Shown here in pieces: positions 27,218 to 36,211 of a DNA stretch of 64,000 bases. A program made the position numbers and the translations under genes. The DNA lies in assembly GCF_019056395.1 (NCBI RefSeq), contig NZ_CP077639.1, positions 1,552,001-1,616,000 on the forward strand. Reading direction: 5' to 3'. The first letter of the stretch is position 1. Every line of letters begins with the position of its first letter. The notes under the pieces are model-generated. The model was not told the DNA's origin. It worked only from the letters and a program-made list of their open reading frames with translations, and searched no databases. The DNA is from Terribacillus sp. DMT04. Its GTDB lineage: Bacteria; Bacillota; Bacilli; Bacillales; Amphibacillaceae.

Positions 27218-28858
27218 ATGGGGAGAATAATCGAATTTCTAGCAAGGACAGATGTTTGGCTTGGAACAATTGTAGTTGTGCTCGTCCCGGTTTTGAGTGC
27301 TTTACTTTTTCAGAAGCTAAAAGAGCTTCGCAGAAAAACAAATGTGCGTCCAGAACAGCATTTCAATCCGTCAAATAGCGTGTTAACAGAAAAAATAACA
27401 TCCAATGTGAAAAGTATTAAAGCAATTGTTGGAGACAGTTCAGACATTATCTTTCGTCAATTTAAATTAGGCAGTGATAATCGCAGCTGCAGCATTGTTC
27501 ATATTGATGGATTGGTCGATACGCAACAGTTGCAGCAAGCTATTCTGCATCCGTTGCTGCAGGGGAAGCAAACGAAGTCCGCCCTGCATCTATTCAAAAG
27601 TCAAAGCATCAAAGATTATTTACTGAACCATACAATTGAAGTTAGTGATATAAAAGTTACGAAAGAGATAGACAAAGTCGTTCGGCAGCTGCTGTCAGGA
27701 TCGGTTCTGTTATTAGTAGATGGATTGGACGAAGCTTTCCTATTTAGTGTGAAGAAATGGGTTACCAGAAGCGCGGAAGATCCGATTTCAGAACCACTCG
27801 TAAGAGGTCCAAGAATGGGGTTTATCGAGAATTTGCGTGACAATACAGCTATTTTACGAAGAATGACGACAGACCCAAATTTGACCTTCACGGATGTCGA
27901 AGTTGGTGAGCGAACGAAAAAGCAGCTCACAATAGCTTTTATAAGGGATATTGCTAACGAGGAACTGCTCACAGAAGTAAAAAGGCGAATCAATGACCTA
28001 GATATTGATCACGCAGCAGAATCAGGCTATATTGAACAGCTTATCGAGGACGATTATCTTTCCATTTTTCCGCAAGTACAGTCAACAGAGCGGCCGGACC
28101 GCGTCATGGCTGCCATTCTTGAAGGCAGAGTTGCAATCATGCTGGACGGCACACCTTATGTATTAATTGCACCGGTGACATTTTCAATGATGCTGCAGTC
28201 TCCGGAAGATTACTATGAACGCTGGATTCCGATGTCGCTGATTCGAGCACTTCGGTATGTAGCAGCTCTGCTAAGTGTATTTCTGCCATCTTTTTATATC
28301 GCTTTTGTTTCGTTTCACCAAGGTTTGATACCGACAGACTTGGCACTTGCGATAGCGGGAACAAGAGTTGGCGTTCCTTTTCCAACTATTATCGAAGCAT
28401 TGCTGATGGAGGTATCGATCGAATTATTAAGGGAAGCAGGGGTACGGCTGCCGAAGCCAGTAGGACAAACTGTTGGTCTAGTAGGGGCATTAATTATTGG
28501 AGAAGCTGCCGTTCAGGCGGGATTAGTCAGCCCTATCATGGTTATTGTTGTTTCTGCTACGGCTATCTCTTCTTTTGTTTCTCCGCAATACAATGCCGGT
28601 ATCGCATTACGATTGCTTCGTTTCCTGTCAATGTTTTCTGCTGCTTTGTTAGGTTTATATGGCATCAGCTTGTTTTTCTTAGCCTTGTGTATTCATGCGG
28701 TCAAGCTGAAAAGCTTCGGGCTGCCTTATGTGACACCAGGAACGTTGTACAGTAAAGAAGATTGGAAAGACTTCTTCCTTCGATTGCCTTTGTTTACCAT
28801 GCGGAAACGGCCGGCTGAGTATTATCCAAAGGATCCAGTCAGAAGGAAGAAAAGGTAG
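27218..28858 (+). CDS. GerA-type spore germination receptor, A subunit
   Basis: 546 residues from ATG 27218; AAGGAG lies 8 bases upstream. It belongs to the GerA/SpoVAF family (PF03323). A soluble N-terminal half (about 50-290) has the SDIIFRQFKLG and HIDGLVDTQ motifs; the C-terminal half has about five membrane segments including ALLMEVSIELLREAGVRLP and VGLVGALIIGEAAVQAG. It is the largest subunit of an inner-membrane germinant receptor with the next two genes. Which germinant it senses cannot be read from sequence. Confidence 0.93.
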   Translation: MGRIIEFLARTDVWLGTIVVVLVPVLSALLFQKLKELRRKTNVRPEQHFNPSNSVLTEKITSNVKSIKAIVGDSSDIIFRQFKLGSDNRSCSIVHIDGLVDTQQLQQAILHPLLQGKQTKSALHLFKSQSIKDYLLNHTIEVSDIKVTKEIDKVVRQLLSGSVLLLVDGLDEAFLFSVKKWVTRSAEDPISEPLVRGPRMGFIENLRDNTAILRRMTTDPNLTFTDVEVGERTKKQLTIAFIRDIANEELLTEVKRRINDLDIDHAAESGYIEQLIEDDYLSIFPQVQSTERPDRVMAAILEGRVAIMLDGTPYVLIAPVTFSMMLQSPEDYYERWIPMSLIRALRYVAALLSVFLPSFYIAFVSFHQGLIPTDLALAIAGTRVGVPFPTIIEALLMEVSIELLREAGVRLPKPVGQTVGLVGALIIGEAAVQAGLVSPIMVIVVSATAISSFVSPQYNAGIALRLLRFLSMFSAALLGLYGISLFFLALCIHAVKLKSFGLPYVTPGTLYSKEDWKDFFLRLPLFTMRKRPAEYYPKDPVRRKKR

Positions 28859-28870
28859 GAGCTGTGTAAG

Positions 28871-29983
28871 ATGAAATTAGGGACAAACCAGATTACGACA
28901 ACACAGATGATTGCATTGCTGTCATCTGCTTTAATTGCAGTAGGAATCTTTACACTTCCTCGAAATTTGGCATTAAAAGTCGGTACACCGGATTTATGGA
29001 TTAGCACACTAATAGGCGGCATATTTAGTTATGTGACCTGTTTAATTATCGTGTCTTTATGTCTGCGTTTTCAGCAGCTCACTTTCTTTCAATTCAATAA
29101 ATTAATTGTCGGTAAATGGTTAGGAACAATACTTAGTGTAGCCTTTATCGGATATGCACTTATGATCGGCTCCTTTGAAATCCGTTCTATGGGTGAACTG
29201 ACACAGTTTTATCTGTTGGAAGATACACCGATTGCTGTCATTATGATTAGCATGTATTGGGTGGCGATTTATCTTTTACCAAGCGGTATAAACCCTATAG
29301 CCCGCATAATTGAACTGCTGACGCCGCCTACAATCTGTATCTTCATAATCGTTATCTTGCTTGGACTGAAAGTGTTTGAATTAGACAATCTGCGGCCTGT
29401 GCTCGGATTAGGAATTACGCCAGTACTCAAAGGTTTGACCCCAACTTTTCTAACATTTAGCGGTACCGAATTTCTGCTTGTTTTTATTGCCATGATGCAG
29501 AAACCGAAAGAAGCGAAAAAGGTAGCATTAATTGGCCTGGCGATTCCAGTATCCATCTATTTACTTGCGATTGTTATCATTACAGGGGGATTATCAATAG
29601 AAAGAATGAAGCATCAGAAATGGCCAACTTTTGCGCTTATCCAAGAATACGAATACACAGGTGTTTTATTTGAACGGTTTGAATCATTATTTTTAGTGGT
29701 ATGGCTAATTCAAATGTTTCTTACCTACGTCGTTTGTCACTACGTTGCGGCAAAAGGAGTGGCAACGTTAACGCGTCTCTCTTATAAAAAAGCGAGCTAC
29801 ATGCTTTTAGCGGTCGTTTACTTTATCTGTTTAATTCCAAGTGATTTGAATCAATTAGAGGAGATGGGTACAATTATTGGCTGGACGAGCTTTGCATTCT
29901 CATTTTTAGTGCCTGCGCTGCTTCTTTTAATTGCGTGGATGAGGAGGCTGAAGCTGGATGATGAGCAAAAGGGCAGTACGTAA
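28871..29983 (+). CDS. Germinant receptor B subunit, APC-type permease fold
   Basis: 370 residues, ten or eleven membrane segments, PF03845 (spore permease). QITTTQMIALLSSALIAVGI opens the protein, as usual for GerB. The GerB subunit carries the germinant-binding pocket in related receptors. It starts 12 bases after the A subunit and overlaps the C subunit by 26 bases, supporting coordinated translation in an A-B-C operon. Confidence 0.93.
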   Translation: MKLGTNQITTTQMIALLSSALIAVGIFTLPRNLALKVGTPDLWISTLIGGIFSYVTCLIIVSLCLRFQQLTFFQFNKLIVGKWLGTILSVAFIGYALMIGSFEIRSMGELTQFYLLEDTPIAVIMISMYWVAIYLLPSGINPIARIIELLTPPTICIFIIVILLGLKVFELDNLRPVLGLGITPVLKGLTPTFLTFSGTEFLLVFIAMMQKPKEAKKVALIGLAIPVSIYLLAIVIITGGLSIERMKHQKWPTFALIQEYEYTGVLFERFESLFLVVWLIQMFLTYVVCHYVAAKGVATLTRLSYKKASYMLLAVVYFICLIPSDLNQLEEMGTIIGWTSFAFSFLVPALLLLIAWMRRLKLDDEQKGST

Positions 29984-31118
29984 AATCTGTCTGTGCATGG
30001 TATTGCTTTTGTGCATGTCTGGCTGCTGGGACAGCTCCGATATTGAGGATATAAGTTTTGCTATTGGATTTGGGATAGATTCTGTTGATGATGAACAGGC
30101 ACCAATCCAGTTAACCACGCAAGTTGCATCGACAAAGAAGCAGGGTGGTCAAGCCGCAACAGCGCAGCAAGGTAAGTTGTTTCAAAACCTTACACTAAAA
30201 GGAAATAGTATGCATGATATTCTGCGCAGTTTAGCGCTGCAGCTGCCATATCCAGTATTCACTGATCACCTAGAAACAATTGTAATTAACAAAGATACAG
30301 CTACTGATTACGACTTATTCATACTACTGGATCAAATGCTTCGTGATAATGTTACTCGTTCAAGCCCAGCTGTTTTGTTAACAAAACAGACAGCGCGTGA
30401 TGTATTAGCCGTTAATATAGAGGGAGAAATAACAAGCGCTTATATTAATAATTTTTTCGAGAATGAATCGTCCACAATGAAGATTCTTCCGCAAAAGCGT
30501 GTTGGGGAAGTCACAGCTAATCTGATATCGGGTACAAGCGTTGTATTGCCGAACATAACGAAAGAGAAAAATACAGTCAGGCTCGATGGTGCAGGTGTTA
30601 TTCGCGCAAATGATAACAAGCTTGCTGGTTTCTTAACAGATAAAGAGGTAGAGGGTATTAATTGGCTAACAGGAAATGGAAACGGTGGTTTACTTAACTT
30701 CAAGGACGAACAAGGAAATACAATTATCTACGAAATCCAGCATTACAAAACAAAGACAAAGCCGTATTATAAAAATGGAAAACTATCTTTTGATGTGCAA
30801 ATAACAGCGCAAGGGTGGATTACGGAAGATTGGTCACTAACAAGCAATAATTTATCTGAAAATTATATCGCTAAATTGGAGAGTTTGGCTGGAGATGAGG
30901 TTGTGAAGATAATCGAAGGTACGATGGAAAAGCTGCAGCAAGACTATAAAGCGGATGTAGTGGAGTTTTATAACAGCTTTCGAATCGCATATCCAAGAGA
31001 TTATCAAAAAATGAAGAAAGATTGGGATCATTATTTCGCCGATGCTAATGTGGAATATGATGTGGAACTGAAGATTGTAAATACAGGAGATTTGGTGAAA
31101 GAAGGAAAGCCCAAATAA
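29958..31118 (+). CDS. Germinant receptor C subunit, lipoprotein
   Basis: 386 residues from ATG 29958 (a second ATG follows at once). The signal peptide ends in the lipobox LCMSGC, with CWDSSDIEDISF after it, typical of GerC (PF05504). The protein should be lipid-anchored on the outer face of the spore inner membrane. Its start lies within the last 26 bases of the B gene, with AGGAGG about 10 bases upstream. It is terminated at 31171. Confidence 0.92.
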   Translation: MMSKRAVRKICLCMVLLLCMSGCWDSSDIEDISFAIGFGIDSVDDEQAPIQLTTQVASTKKQGGQAATAQQGKLFQNLTLKGNSMHDILRSLALQLPYPVFTDHLETIVINKDTATDYDLFILLDQMLRDNVTRSSPAVLLTKQTARDVLAVNIEGEITSAYINNFFENESSTMKILPQKRVGEVTANLISGTSVVLPNITKEKNTVRLDGAGVIRANDNKLAGFLTDKEVEGINWLTGNGNGGLLNFKDEQGNTIIYEIQHYKTKTKPYYKNGKLSFDVQITAQGWITEDWSLTSNNLSENYIAKLESLAGDEVVKIIEGTMEKLQQDYKADVVEFYNSFRIAYPRDYQKMKKDWDHYFADANVEYDVELKIVNTGDLVKEGKPK

Positions 31119-31170
31119 AGCAAGGTACAGATATCGCTTATCAGTCGCAATGCTTCATCTAAAATCCTTT

Positions 31171-31199
31171 AGCCTTCGTTATAAATGCGAAGGCTTTTT
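31171..31199 (+). terminator. Terminator of the ger operon
   Basis: Stem AGCCTTCG / CGAAGGCT followed by TTTTC. Confidence 0.88.
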
Positions 31200-31214
31200 C
31201 ACCGTAAGATAGGG

Positions 31215-31220
31215 TATAAT
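31215..31220 (+). promoter_or_regulatory. -10 element upstream of hflX
   Basis: Perfect TATAAT 21 bases before the hflX start. No good -35 (only T-rich terminator sequence at that distance), so the promoter may rely on other contacts. Confidence 0.4.
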
Positions 31221-31241
31221 GACTATAGAAAGGGTGACAGC

Positions 31242-32483
31242 ATGGAACGTGTATTATTGATGGCAGTACATCATCAGAATCAAACATTAGAGCGATTTCA
31301 ATCATCGCTGGACGAATTAGAAGCATTAACAAAAACAGCAGGCGGAGAAGTGGCAGGTTTTGTCACACAAAAAAGAGATCGTCTGCATCCTGGTACGTAT
31401 GTGGGCGAAGGAAAGCTGCAGGAGCTTGCAGATCTCGTTGAAGAGGAAGAACCGCTTTTGGTTATCTCTAACGATGAATTATCACCAGGTCAATTAAAAA
31501 ATATCAGCAACCGTGTCGGAGTACGTGTGATTGACCGGAGTCAGCTGATTCTTGATATATTTGCTACAAGAGCACATACAAGAGAAGGGAAGCTGCAAGT
31601 AGAGCTTGCCCAAATGCAGTATTTACTGCCAAGGCTTTATGGCCAAGGTACGGAAATGAGCCGGCTTGGTGCTGGTATCGGAACAAGAGGACCCGGTGAG
31701 ACGAAACTTGAGACCGACAGACGGCATATCCGCCGCCGGATCGATGAAATCAAGCATCAGCTAAAAGCGGTTGTGTCCCACCGTTCTCGTTACCGGGAGC
31801 GCCGTAAATCAAATAAAGCTTTCCAAATTGCTTTAGTAGGTTATACGAACGCGGGTAAATCAACCATTTTCAATCGATTAACCGGCAATGAAAGTTTAGA
31901 ACAGGATCAGCTGTTTGCTACACTGGATCCTATGACACGCCGTATGCGTTTGCCGTCCGGCTTCCAAGCATTGCTGACGGATACGGTTGGGTTTATTCAA
32001 GATTTACCGACTGCTTTAATCGCTGCTTTTCGATCTACACTCGAAGAAGTAACAGAAGCAGACTTTATCATTCATATGGTGAATAGTGCGCATCCGGATC
32101 ATGAGCAGCAGCAAGCGACTGTTTTAAAGTTGCTGGATGAACTAGGAGCAAATCAATTACCAATACTGACTGTTTATAATAAGACGGATCTTTTGACAGA
32201 GGACTTTATTCCAAGTGCACATCCGTACGTGCAAATATCTGCTTTCAAAGAAGAAGACCGCAGACGTGTAATGGAAAAAGTCCAGGAAATGATTCAGGAA
32301 GCAAGCGAATTGTATGATACAATCGTACCTGCATCTGGCGGGCGTCTGTTGGACAAGATTGCCCAGGAGACCATCATGACAAAACGTGCATTTAACGAAG
32401 AGTTGGATGCTTATGAGGTGAGCGGCTATATTATGAGCGAACACCCGCTTTACCATCAGCTGAAAGGACAGACCGAAGGATGA
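31242..32483 (+). CDS. hflX: Ribosome-associated GTPase HflX
   Basis: 413 residues from MERVLLMAVHH with AAAGGGTGAC upstream. The N-terminal HflX domain contains LGAGIGTRGPGETKLETDRR. The G domain has G1 GYTNAGKS at 200-207, DTVGFI (G3) and NKTD (G4). HflX splits or rescues ribosomes under stress. It overlaps ynbB by 4 bases (ATGA), as in the B. subtilis ynbA-ynbB-glnR-glnA order. Confidence 0.94.
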   Translation: MERVLLMAVHHQNQTLERFQSSLDELEALTKTAGGEVAGFVTQKRDRLHPGTYVGEGKLQELADLVEEEEPLLVISNDELSPGQLKNISNRVGVRVIDRSQLILDIFATRAHTREGKLQVELAQMQYLLPRLYGQGTEMSRLGAGIGTRGPGETKLETDRRHIRRRIDEIKHQLKAVVSHRSRYRERRKSNKAFQIALVGYTNAGKSTIFNRLTGNESLEQDQLFATLDPMTRRMRLPSGFQALLTDTVGFIQDLPTALIAAFRSTLEEVTEADFIIHMVNSAHPDHEQQQATVLKLLDELGANQLPILTVYNKTDLLTEDFIPSAHPYVQISAFKEEDRRRVMEKVQEMIQEASELYDTIVPASGGRLLDKIAQETIMTKRAFNEELDAYEVSGYIMSEHPLYHQLKGQTEG

Positions 32484-33730
32484 TACACGAAACAGCTAGA
32501 AGAACAGAAGAAGAAACAAGTGCGGAGCGAGCTAAGATTGATGAAATCGCCGAGCAGAATCAAAAACGCGTGATGGATGCATTTCGCCACCAGCGCGTGA
32601 GCGACAGTCATTTTAATCCTACTACTGGGTATGGGTACGATGACTTTGGACGTGACACATTGGAGCAAGTATATGCGGAGGTGTTCGGCGGGGAAGACGC
32701 ACTAGTCCGCCCGCAGATCGTCTCTGGTACTCATGCGATTACCACAGCTTTATTTGGCGTCTTGCGGCCTGGTGACGAGCTTTTGTATATCACCGGGAAA
32801 CCGTACGATACGTTAGAAGGTGTGATTGGCAATCGGGAAGAAGATACAGGATCACTGAAAGACTTTGGTGTTACGTACGATGCAGTTGATCTCACCGAAG
32901 ACGGAGCAATTGACTTTGCAGCTGTGGAAGACAAGCTATCTCAAAAAACGAAGGTGGTGGCAATCCAGCGTTCGAAAGGGTATGCCGACCGGCCTTCTTT
33001 TTCTGTTTCAGAGATTGGAGAGATGGTCCGCTTTGTTAAAGCAAAGCATCCGGAAGCTGTTATATTCGTCGATAATTGTTACGGTGAATTTGCCGAAACA
33101 GAGGAACCGCTGCATGTGGGGGCGGATTTGATTGCCGGATCACTTATTAAGAATCCAGGCGGCGGGATTGTCCGCGCTGGCGGGTACATTGCCGGCCGTG
33201 CTGAATTAATAGAACGATGCGCTAACCGTTTGACTGCACCGGGTTTAGGCAAAGAGACGGGAGCATCACTTGGCATGCTGCAGGAGCTGTTCCAAGGATT
33301 TTTCTTGGCACCGCATGTGGTAGGAGAGGCATTAAAGGGAGCGATATTTACATCACGCTTCCTAGAACTGCTCGGATTTTCGACATCTCCAAAATTCGAT
33401 AGCAAACGTGTTGACTTAATTCAATCTGTAAACTTCCATTCTGCAGATCAAATGATAGCTTTTTGCCAAGCTATCCAGCATGCATCACCTGTCAATGCAC
33501 ATGTAACGCCGCAAGCTGCACCGATGCCAGGTTATGAAAGTGACGTGATCATGGCGGCTGGAACCTTTATTCAAGGCGCCAGCTTAGAATTAACTGCCGA
33601 TGGACCAATCCGTGCGCCGTATACAGCTTTTGTTCAAGGCGGCCTCACGTATACACATGTCAAACTCGCCATTAAAGACGCAGCGCAAAATCTATTAGAA
33701 AAAGGCTTAATAACGAATAACGAAGCATAA
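32480..33730 (+). CDS. ynbB: YnbB, PLP-dependent methionine gamma-lyase-like protein
   Basis: 416 residues of the Cys/Met metabolism-type PLP fold once called aluminium resistance protein. GSLIKNPGGGIVRAGGYIAG holds the probable PLP lysine. VFVDNCYGEF and GYGYDDFGRDTLE are family motifs. It starts in a 4-base overlap with hflX. The physiological reaction is not well established; carbon-sulfur lyase activity is predicted from family. Confidence 0.88.
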   Translation: MIHETARRTEEETSAERAKIDEIAEQNQKRVMDAFRHQRVSDSHFNPTTGYGYDDFGRDTLEQVYAEVFGGEDALVRPQIVSGTHAITTALFGVLRPGDELLYITGKPYDTLEGVIGNREEDTGSLKDFGVTYDAVDLTEDGAIDFAAVEDKLSQKTKVVAIQRSKGYADRPSFSVSEIGEMVRFVKAKHPEAVIFVDNCYGEFAETEEPLHVGADLIAGSLIKNPGGGIVRAGGYIAGRAELIERCANRLTAPGLGKETGASLGMLQELFQGFFLAPHVVGEALKGAIFTSRFLELLGFSTSPKFDSKRVDLIQSVNFHSADQMIAFCQAIQHASPVNAHVTPQAAPMPGYESDVIMAAGTFIQGASLELTADGPIRAPYTAFVQGGLTYTHVKLAIKDAAQNLLEKGLITNNEA

Positions 33731-33742
33731 CAAAAATTTTCA

Positions 33743-33759
33743 TGTTAACTAAGCTAACA
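33743..33759 (+). promoter_or_regulatory. GlnR/TnrA operator
   Basis: TGTTAACTAAGCTAACA matches 15 of 17 positions of TGTNANAWWWTMTNACA and is a near-perfect dyad. It ends 4 bases before the glnR -35, the place of an operator in the B. subtilis glnRA promoter. Confidence 0.85.
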
Positions 33760-33763
33760 TGTG

Positions 33764-33793
33764 TTGACATTTAAAATTACCTGCGTATATAAT
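33764..33793 (+). promoter_or_regulatory. Sigma-A promoter of glnRA
   Basis: TTGACA (33764-33769), an 18-base spacer, TATAAT (33788-33793). It sits just downstream of the GlnR operator. Confidence 0.88.
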
Positions 33794-33829
33794 AAGCGTA
33801 GAGTACATAAGGAAAGGGGATGGACGATT

Positions 33830-34222
33830 ATGAGTGATATGAATCGCCGATCTATGCCCTTGTTCTCTATTGGAATTGTAAAATCACTTACTGCACTAAC
33901 AGCAAGACAAATCCGTTATTACGAAGATAACGGATTGATTTTCCCAGCTAGAACAGAAGGCAATCAGCGTCTTTTCTCATTTAACGATGTGGATCGACTG
34001 CTGGAAATCAAGGAATTGATCGACAAAGGGATCAACCTTGCCGGAATTAAGCAAATGCTGCCAACAAGAGAGAAACCAGCAGCAGAAACGCTTGAAACCC
34101 CGATCGAACCGGAAATATCAGATAAAGCACTGAGACAGATGCTACGTCAGGAATTGATGGATACCGGCCGCTTGGGCAAAGCTTCGTTACGTCAGGGAGA
34201 ATTATCACGATTCTTCCATTAA
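33830..34222 (+). CDS. glnR: Glutamine synthetase repressor GlnR
   Basis: 130 residues from [23 protein letters not shown] lies upstream, and the longer frame would begin within the promoter. MerR-type winged helix ([15 protein letters not shown]) and a C-terminal autoinhibitory tail ending GELSRFFH. GlnR with feedback-inhibited GlnA represses glnRA and other nitrogen genes in excess nitrogen. The operator at 33743 indicates autoregulation. Confidence 0.95.
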   Translation: MSDMNRRSMPLFSIGIVKSLTALTARQIRYYEDNGLIFPARTEGNQRLFSFNDVDRLLEIKELIDKGINLAGIKQMLPTREKPAAETLETPIEPEISDKALRQMLRQELMDTGRLGKASLRQGELSRFFH

Positions 34223-34238
34223 TAGAGGAGGAGAAAGA

Positions 34239-35573
34239 ATGGCGAAATTTACTAGAGAAGATGTAATCAAAACAATCAAGGAGGAAAACGTAAAGTTTAT
34301 TCGTTTACAGTTTACCGACTTGCTTGGCACAATTAAAAACGTAGAAATCCCGCTTAGCCAGCTAGACAAAGCATTGGATAACGAAATGATGTTCGATGGA
34401 TCTTCTATTGAAGGTTTCGTACGCATTGAAGAATCTGACATGAAGCTTTACCCAGACTTGGATACATTCGTTGTATTTCCTTGGACTAGCGAAAAAGGCA
34501 AAGTGGCACGTTTTATCTGTGATATCTACACTCCAGAAGGCGAACCATTCGAAGGCTGCCCGCGTTATAACCTAAAACGCAACCTGAAGAAAATGGAAGA
34601 GCTTGGATTCTCTGCATTCAATATTGGTACAGAGCCGGAATTCTTCTTGTTCAAACTAGACGAAAATGGCGAACCTTCTTTGGAATTGAATGATAAAGGC
34701 GGATACTTCGACCTTGCTCCAACAGACTTGGGTGAAACTTGCCGCCGCGATATCGTACTTGAACTGGAAGAGATGGGCTTTGAAATCGAAGCTTCTCACC
34801 ATGAAGTAGCTCCAGGTCAGCACGAAATCGACTTCAAATATGCACATGCACTAAAGCATGCGGATGATATCCAGACATTTAAACTCGTAGTAAAAACAAT
34901 CGCCAGAAAACATGGCTTGCATGCAACATTTATGCCGAAACCACTTTACGGTGTGAATGGTTCTGGTATGCACTGCAATATGTCTCTATTTAAAGATGGC
35001 AAGAACGCATTTTATGACGAAAGTGGCGAGTTGAAGCTTTCAGAAACAGCATATCAGTTCATCGCAGGTACTCTAAAGCATGCGGTTAACTTCACGGCTG
35101 TGACGAACCCAACTGTAAACTCCTACAAGCGTCTTGTACCTGGCTACGAAGCACCGTGCTACGTTGCATGGTCCGGTAAAAACCGCAGCCCATTAATCCG
35201 TGTTCCATCTGCACGCGGCATGAGCACACGTGTAGAAGTACGCAGCGTCGATCCAGCGGCTAACCCATACCTAGCAATGAGCGTTCTGCTTGCTGCAGGA
35301 CTAGACGGTATCCGTAACAATATGGACGCACCAGCTTCCATCGACCGCAACATCTACGTGATGGACAAAGCAGAAAGAGAAAAGAACGGCGTAGCAGATC
35401 TTCCAGCTACACTATTCGACGCACTAGAGCAGCTTAAGTCTGACGAAACAATCGTCGAAGCACTAGGCGAGCACCTGTTCGAACACTTCATCGAAGCAAA
35501 AGAAATCGAATGGGATATGTTCCGCACGCAAGTACACCCATGGGAACGTTCTCAGTATATGGAGAACTTCTAA
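34239..35573 (+). CDS. glnA: Glutamine synthetase type I
   Basis: 444 residues, exactly the B. subtilis length. It makes glutamine from glutamate, ammonia and ATP as a dodecamer. [17 protein letters not shown] contains the regulatory R62 used in feedback inhibition of GSI-alpha enzymes. [23 protein letters not shown] and [12 protein letters not shown] are intact metal and substrate motifs. AGAGGAGGAG precedes the ATG, 16 bases after glnR. Confidence 0.97.
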   Translation: MAKFTREDVIKTIKEENVKFIRLQFTDLLGTIKNVEIPLSQLDKALDNEMMFDGSSIEGFVRIEESDMKLYPDLDTFVVFPWTSEKGKVARFICDIYTPEGEPFEGCPRYNLKRNLKKMEELGFSAFNIGTEPEFFLFKLDENGEPSLELNDKGGYFDLAPTDLGETCRRDIVLELEEMGFEIEASHHEVAPGQHEIDFKYAHALKHADDIQTFKLVVKTIARKHGLHATFMPKPLYGVNGSGMHCNMSLFKDGKNAFYDESGELKLSETAYQFIAGTLKHAVNFTAVTNPTVNSYKRLVPGYEAPCYVAWSGKNRSPLIRVPSARGMSTRVEVRSVDPAANPYLAMSVLLAAGLDGIRNNMDAPASIDRNIYVMDKAEREKNGVADLPATLFDALEQLKSDETIVEALGEHLFEHFIEAKEIEWDMFRTQVHPWERSQYMENF

Positions 35574-35586
35574 TCTATTAATCTGT

Positions 35587-35624
35587 AAACCTCTGATACT
35601 ATTTGTATCAGAGGTTTTTCTTTT
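35587..35624 (+). terminator. Terminator of glnRA
   Basis: Perfect 13-bp stem AAACCTCTGATAC / GTATCAGAGGTTT with a TATTT loop, then TTCTTTT. Confidence 0.95.
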
Positions 35625-35815
35625 ACATAAGTATATTTGTTTTACATCAACAGAAGTAGGAAAGAATAACAAGAGTTTGTATAGTGCAGAATTTTCAGGT
35701 GACGGTAGGAAAATTATGGAGTATTCTATTGTGGCAGGAATAATATTGTTAAGATGCGACATTACTAGATTTTGAAGATGATAGAGAAGGTTGACTGGTA
35801 GGAGGAATTTATTCA

Positions 35816-35932
35816 TTGATTACGGATATTATGTGGGATATTGAAATTTTAATAAACAGCGTTTTATATTATGGAGCAATACCTGCAATTATTTATGCAT
35901 TATATTTGCTGCAAAAAATTTCTAAAAAGTAA
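35816..35932 (+). CDS. 38-residue single-span membrane peptide
   Basis: Starts at TTG 35816 with GGAGGAA 9 bases upstream. It opens ITDIMWDIEILINSV and ends LQKISKK. One hydrophobic helix (about residues 11-32, including YYGAIPAIIYALYLL) and a basic tail are the only features. A probable terminator follows within 15 bases. Size and layout resemble small membrane toxins or microproteins, but the sequence does not match any toxin I recognise and no antisense RNA is obvious. Real translation is likely from the ribosome binding site. Confidence 0.55.
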   Translation: MITDIMWDIEILINSVLYYGAIPAIIYALYLLQKISKK

Positions 35933-35945
35933 GCTGCTTAACGAA

Positions 35946-35978
35946 TGGCCTTCTCCGAATATGGAATGGCCTTTTTGT
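35946..35978 (+). terminator. Probable terminator of the 38-residue peptide gene
   Basis: GGCCTTC / GAATGGCC stem with one bulge, then TTTTTG. Confidence 0.55.
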
Positions 35979-36211
35979 TTGCTCGAATACGAACCTGAAA
36001 GTGATAATTTGATTAATTTCTTGTGAATTATTCCTACAAAGGGTGTGTGCCATGTGGTTCTGTAAATTATGATTAGAAAAGAAGGTATTATGGGTTACGG
36101 TCTTTTTCTTATTAGAGAAATAAGGCGGCCTATTATACACTAGAATAATCAAAACGCCGTGGACAGCCTTAGAGCTCTTACGTACGATGAAGCGAAAGGA
36201 GCTAGATACGA

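Noticed and set aside
35922-36152. 76-residue minus frame between the small peptide gene and the M15 gene
   Set aside because: No ribosome binding site, no family signature, and unlikely composition.
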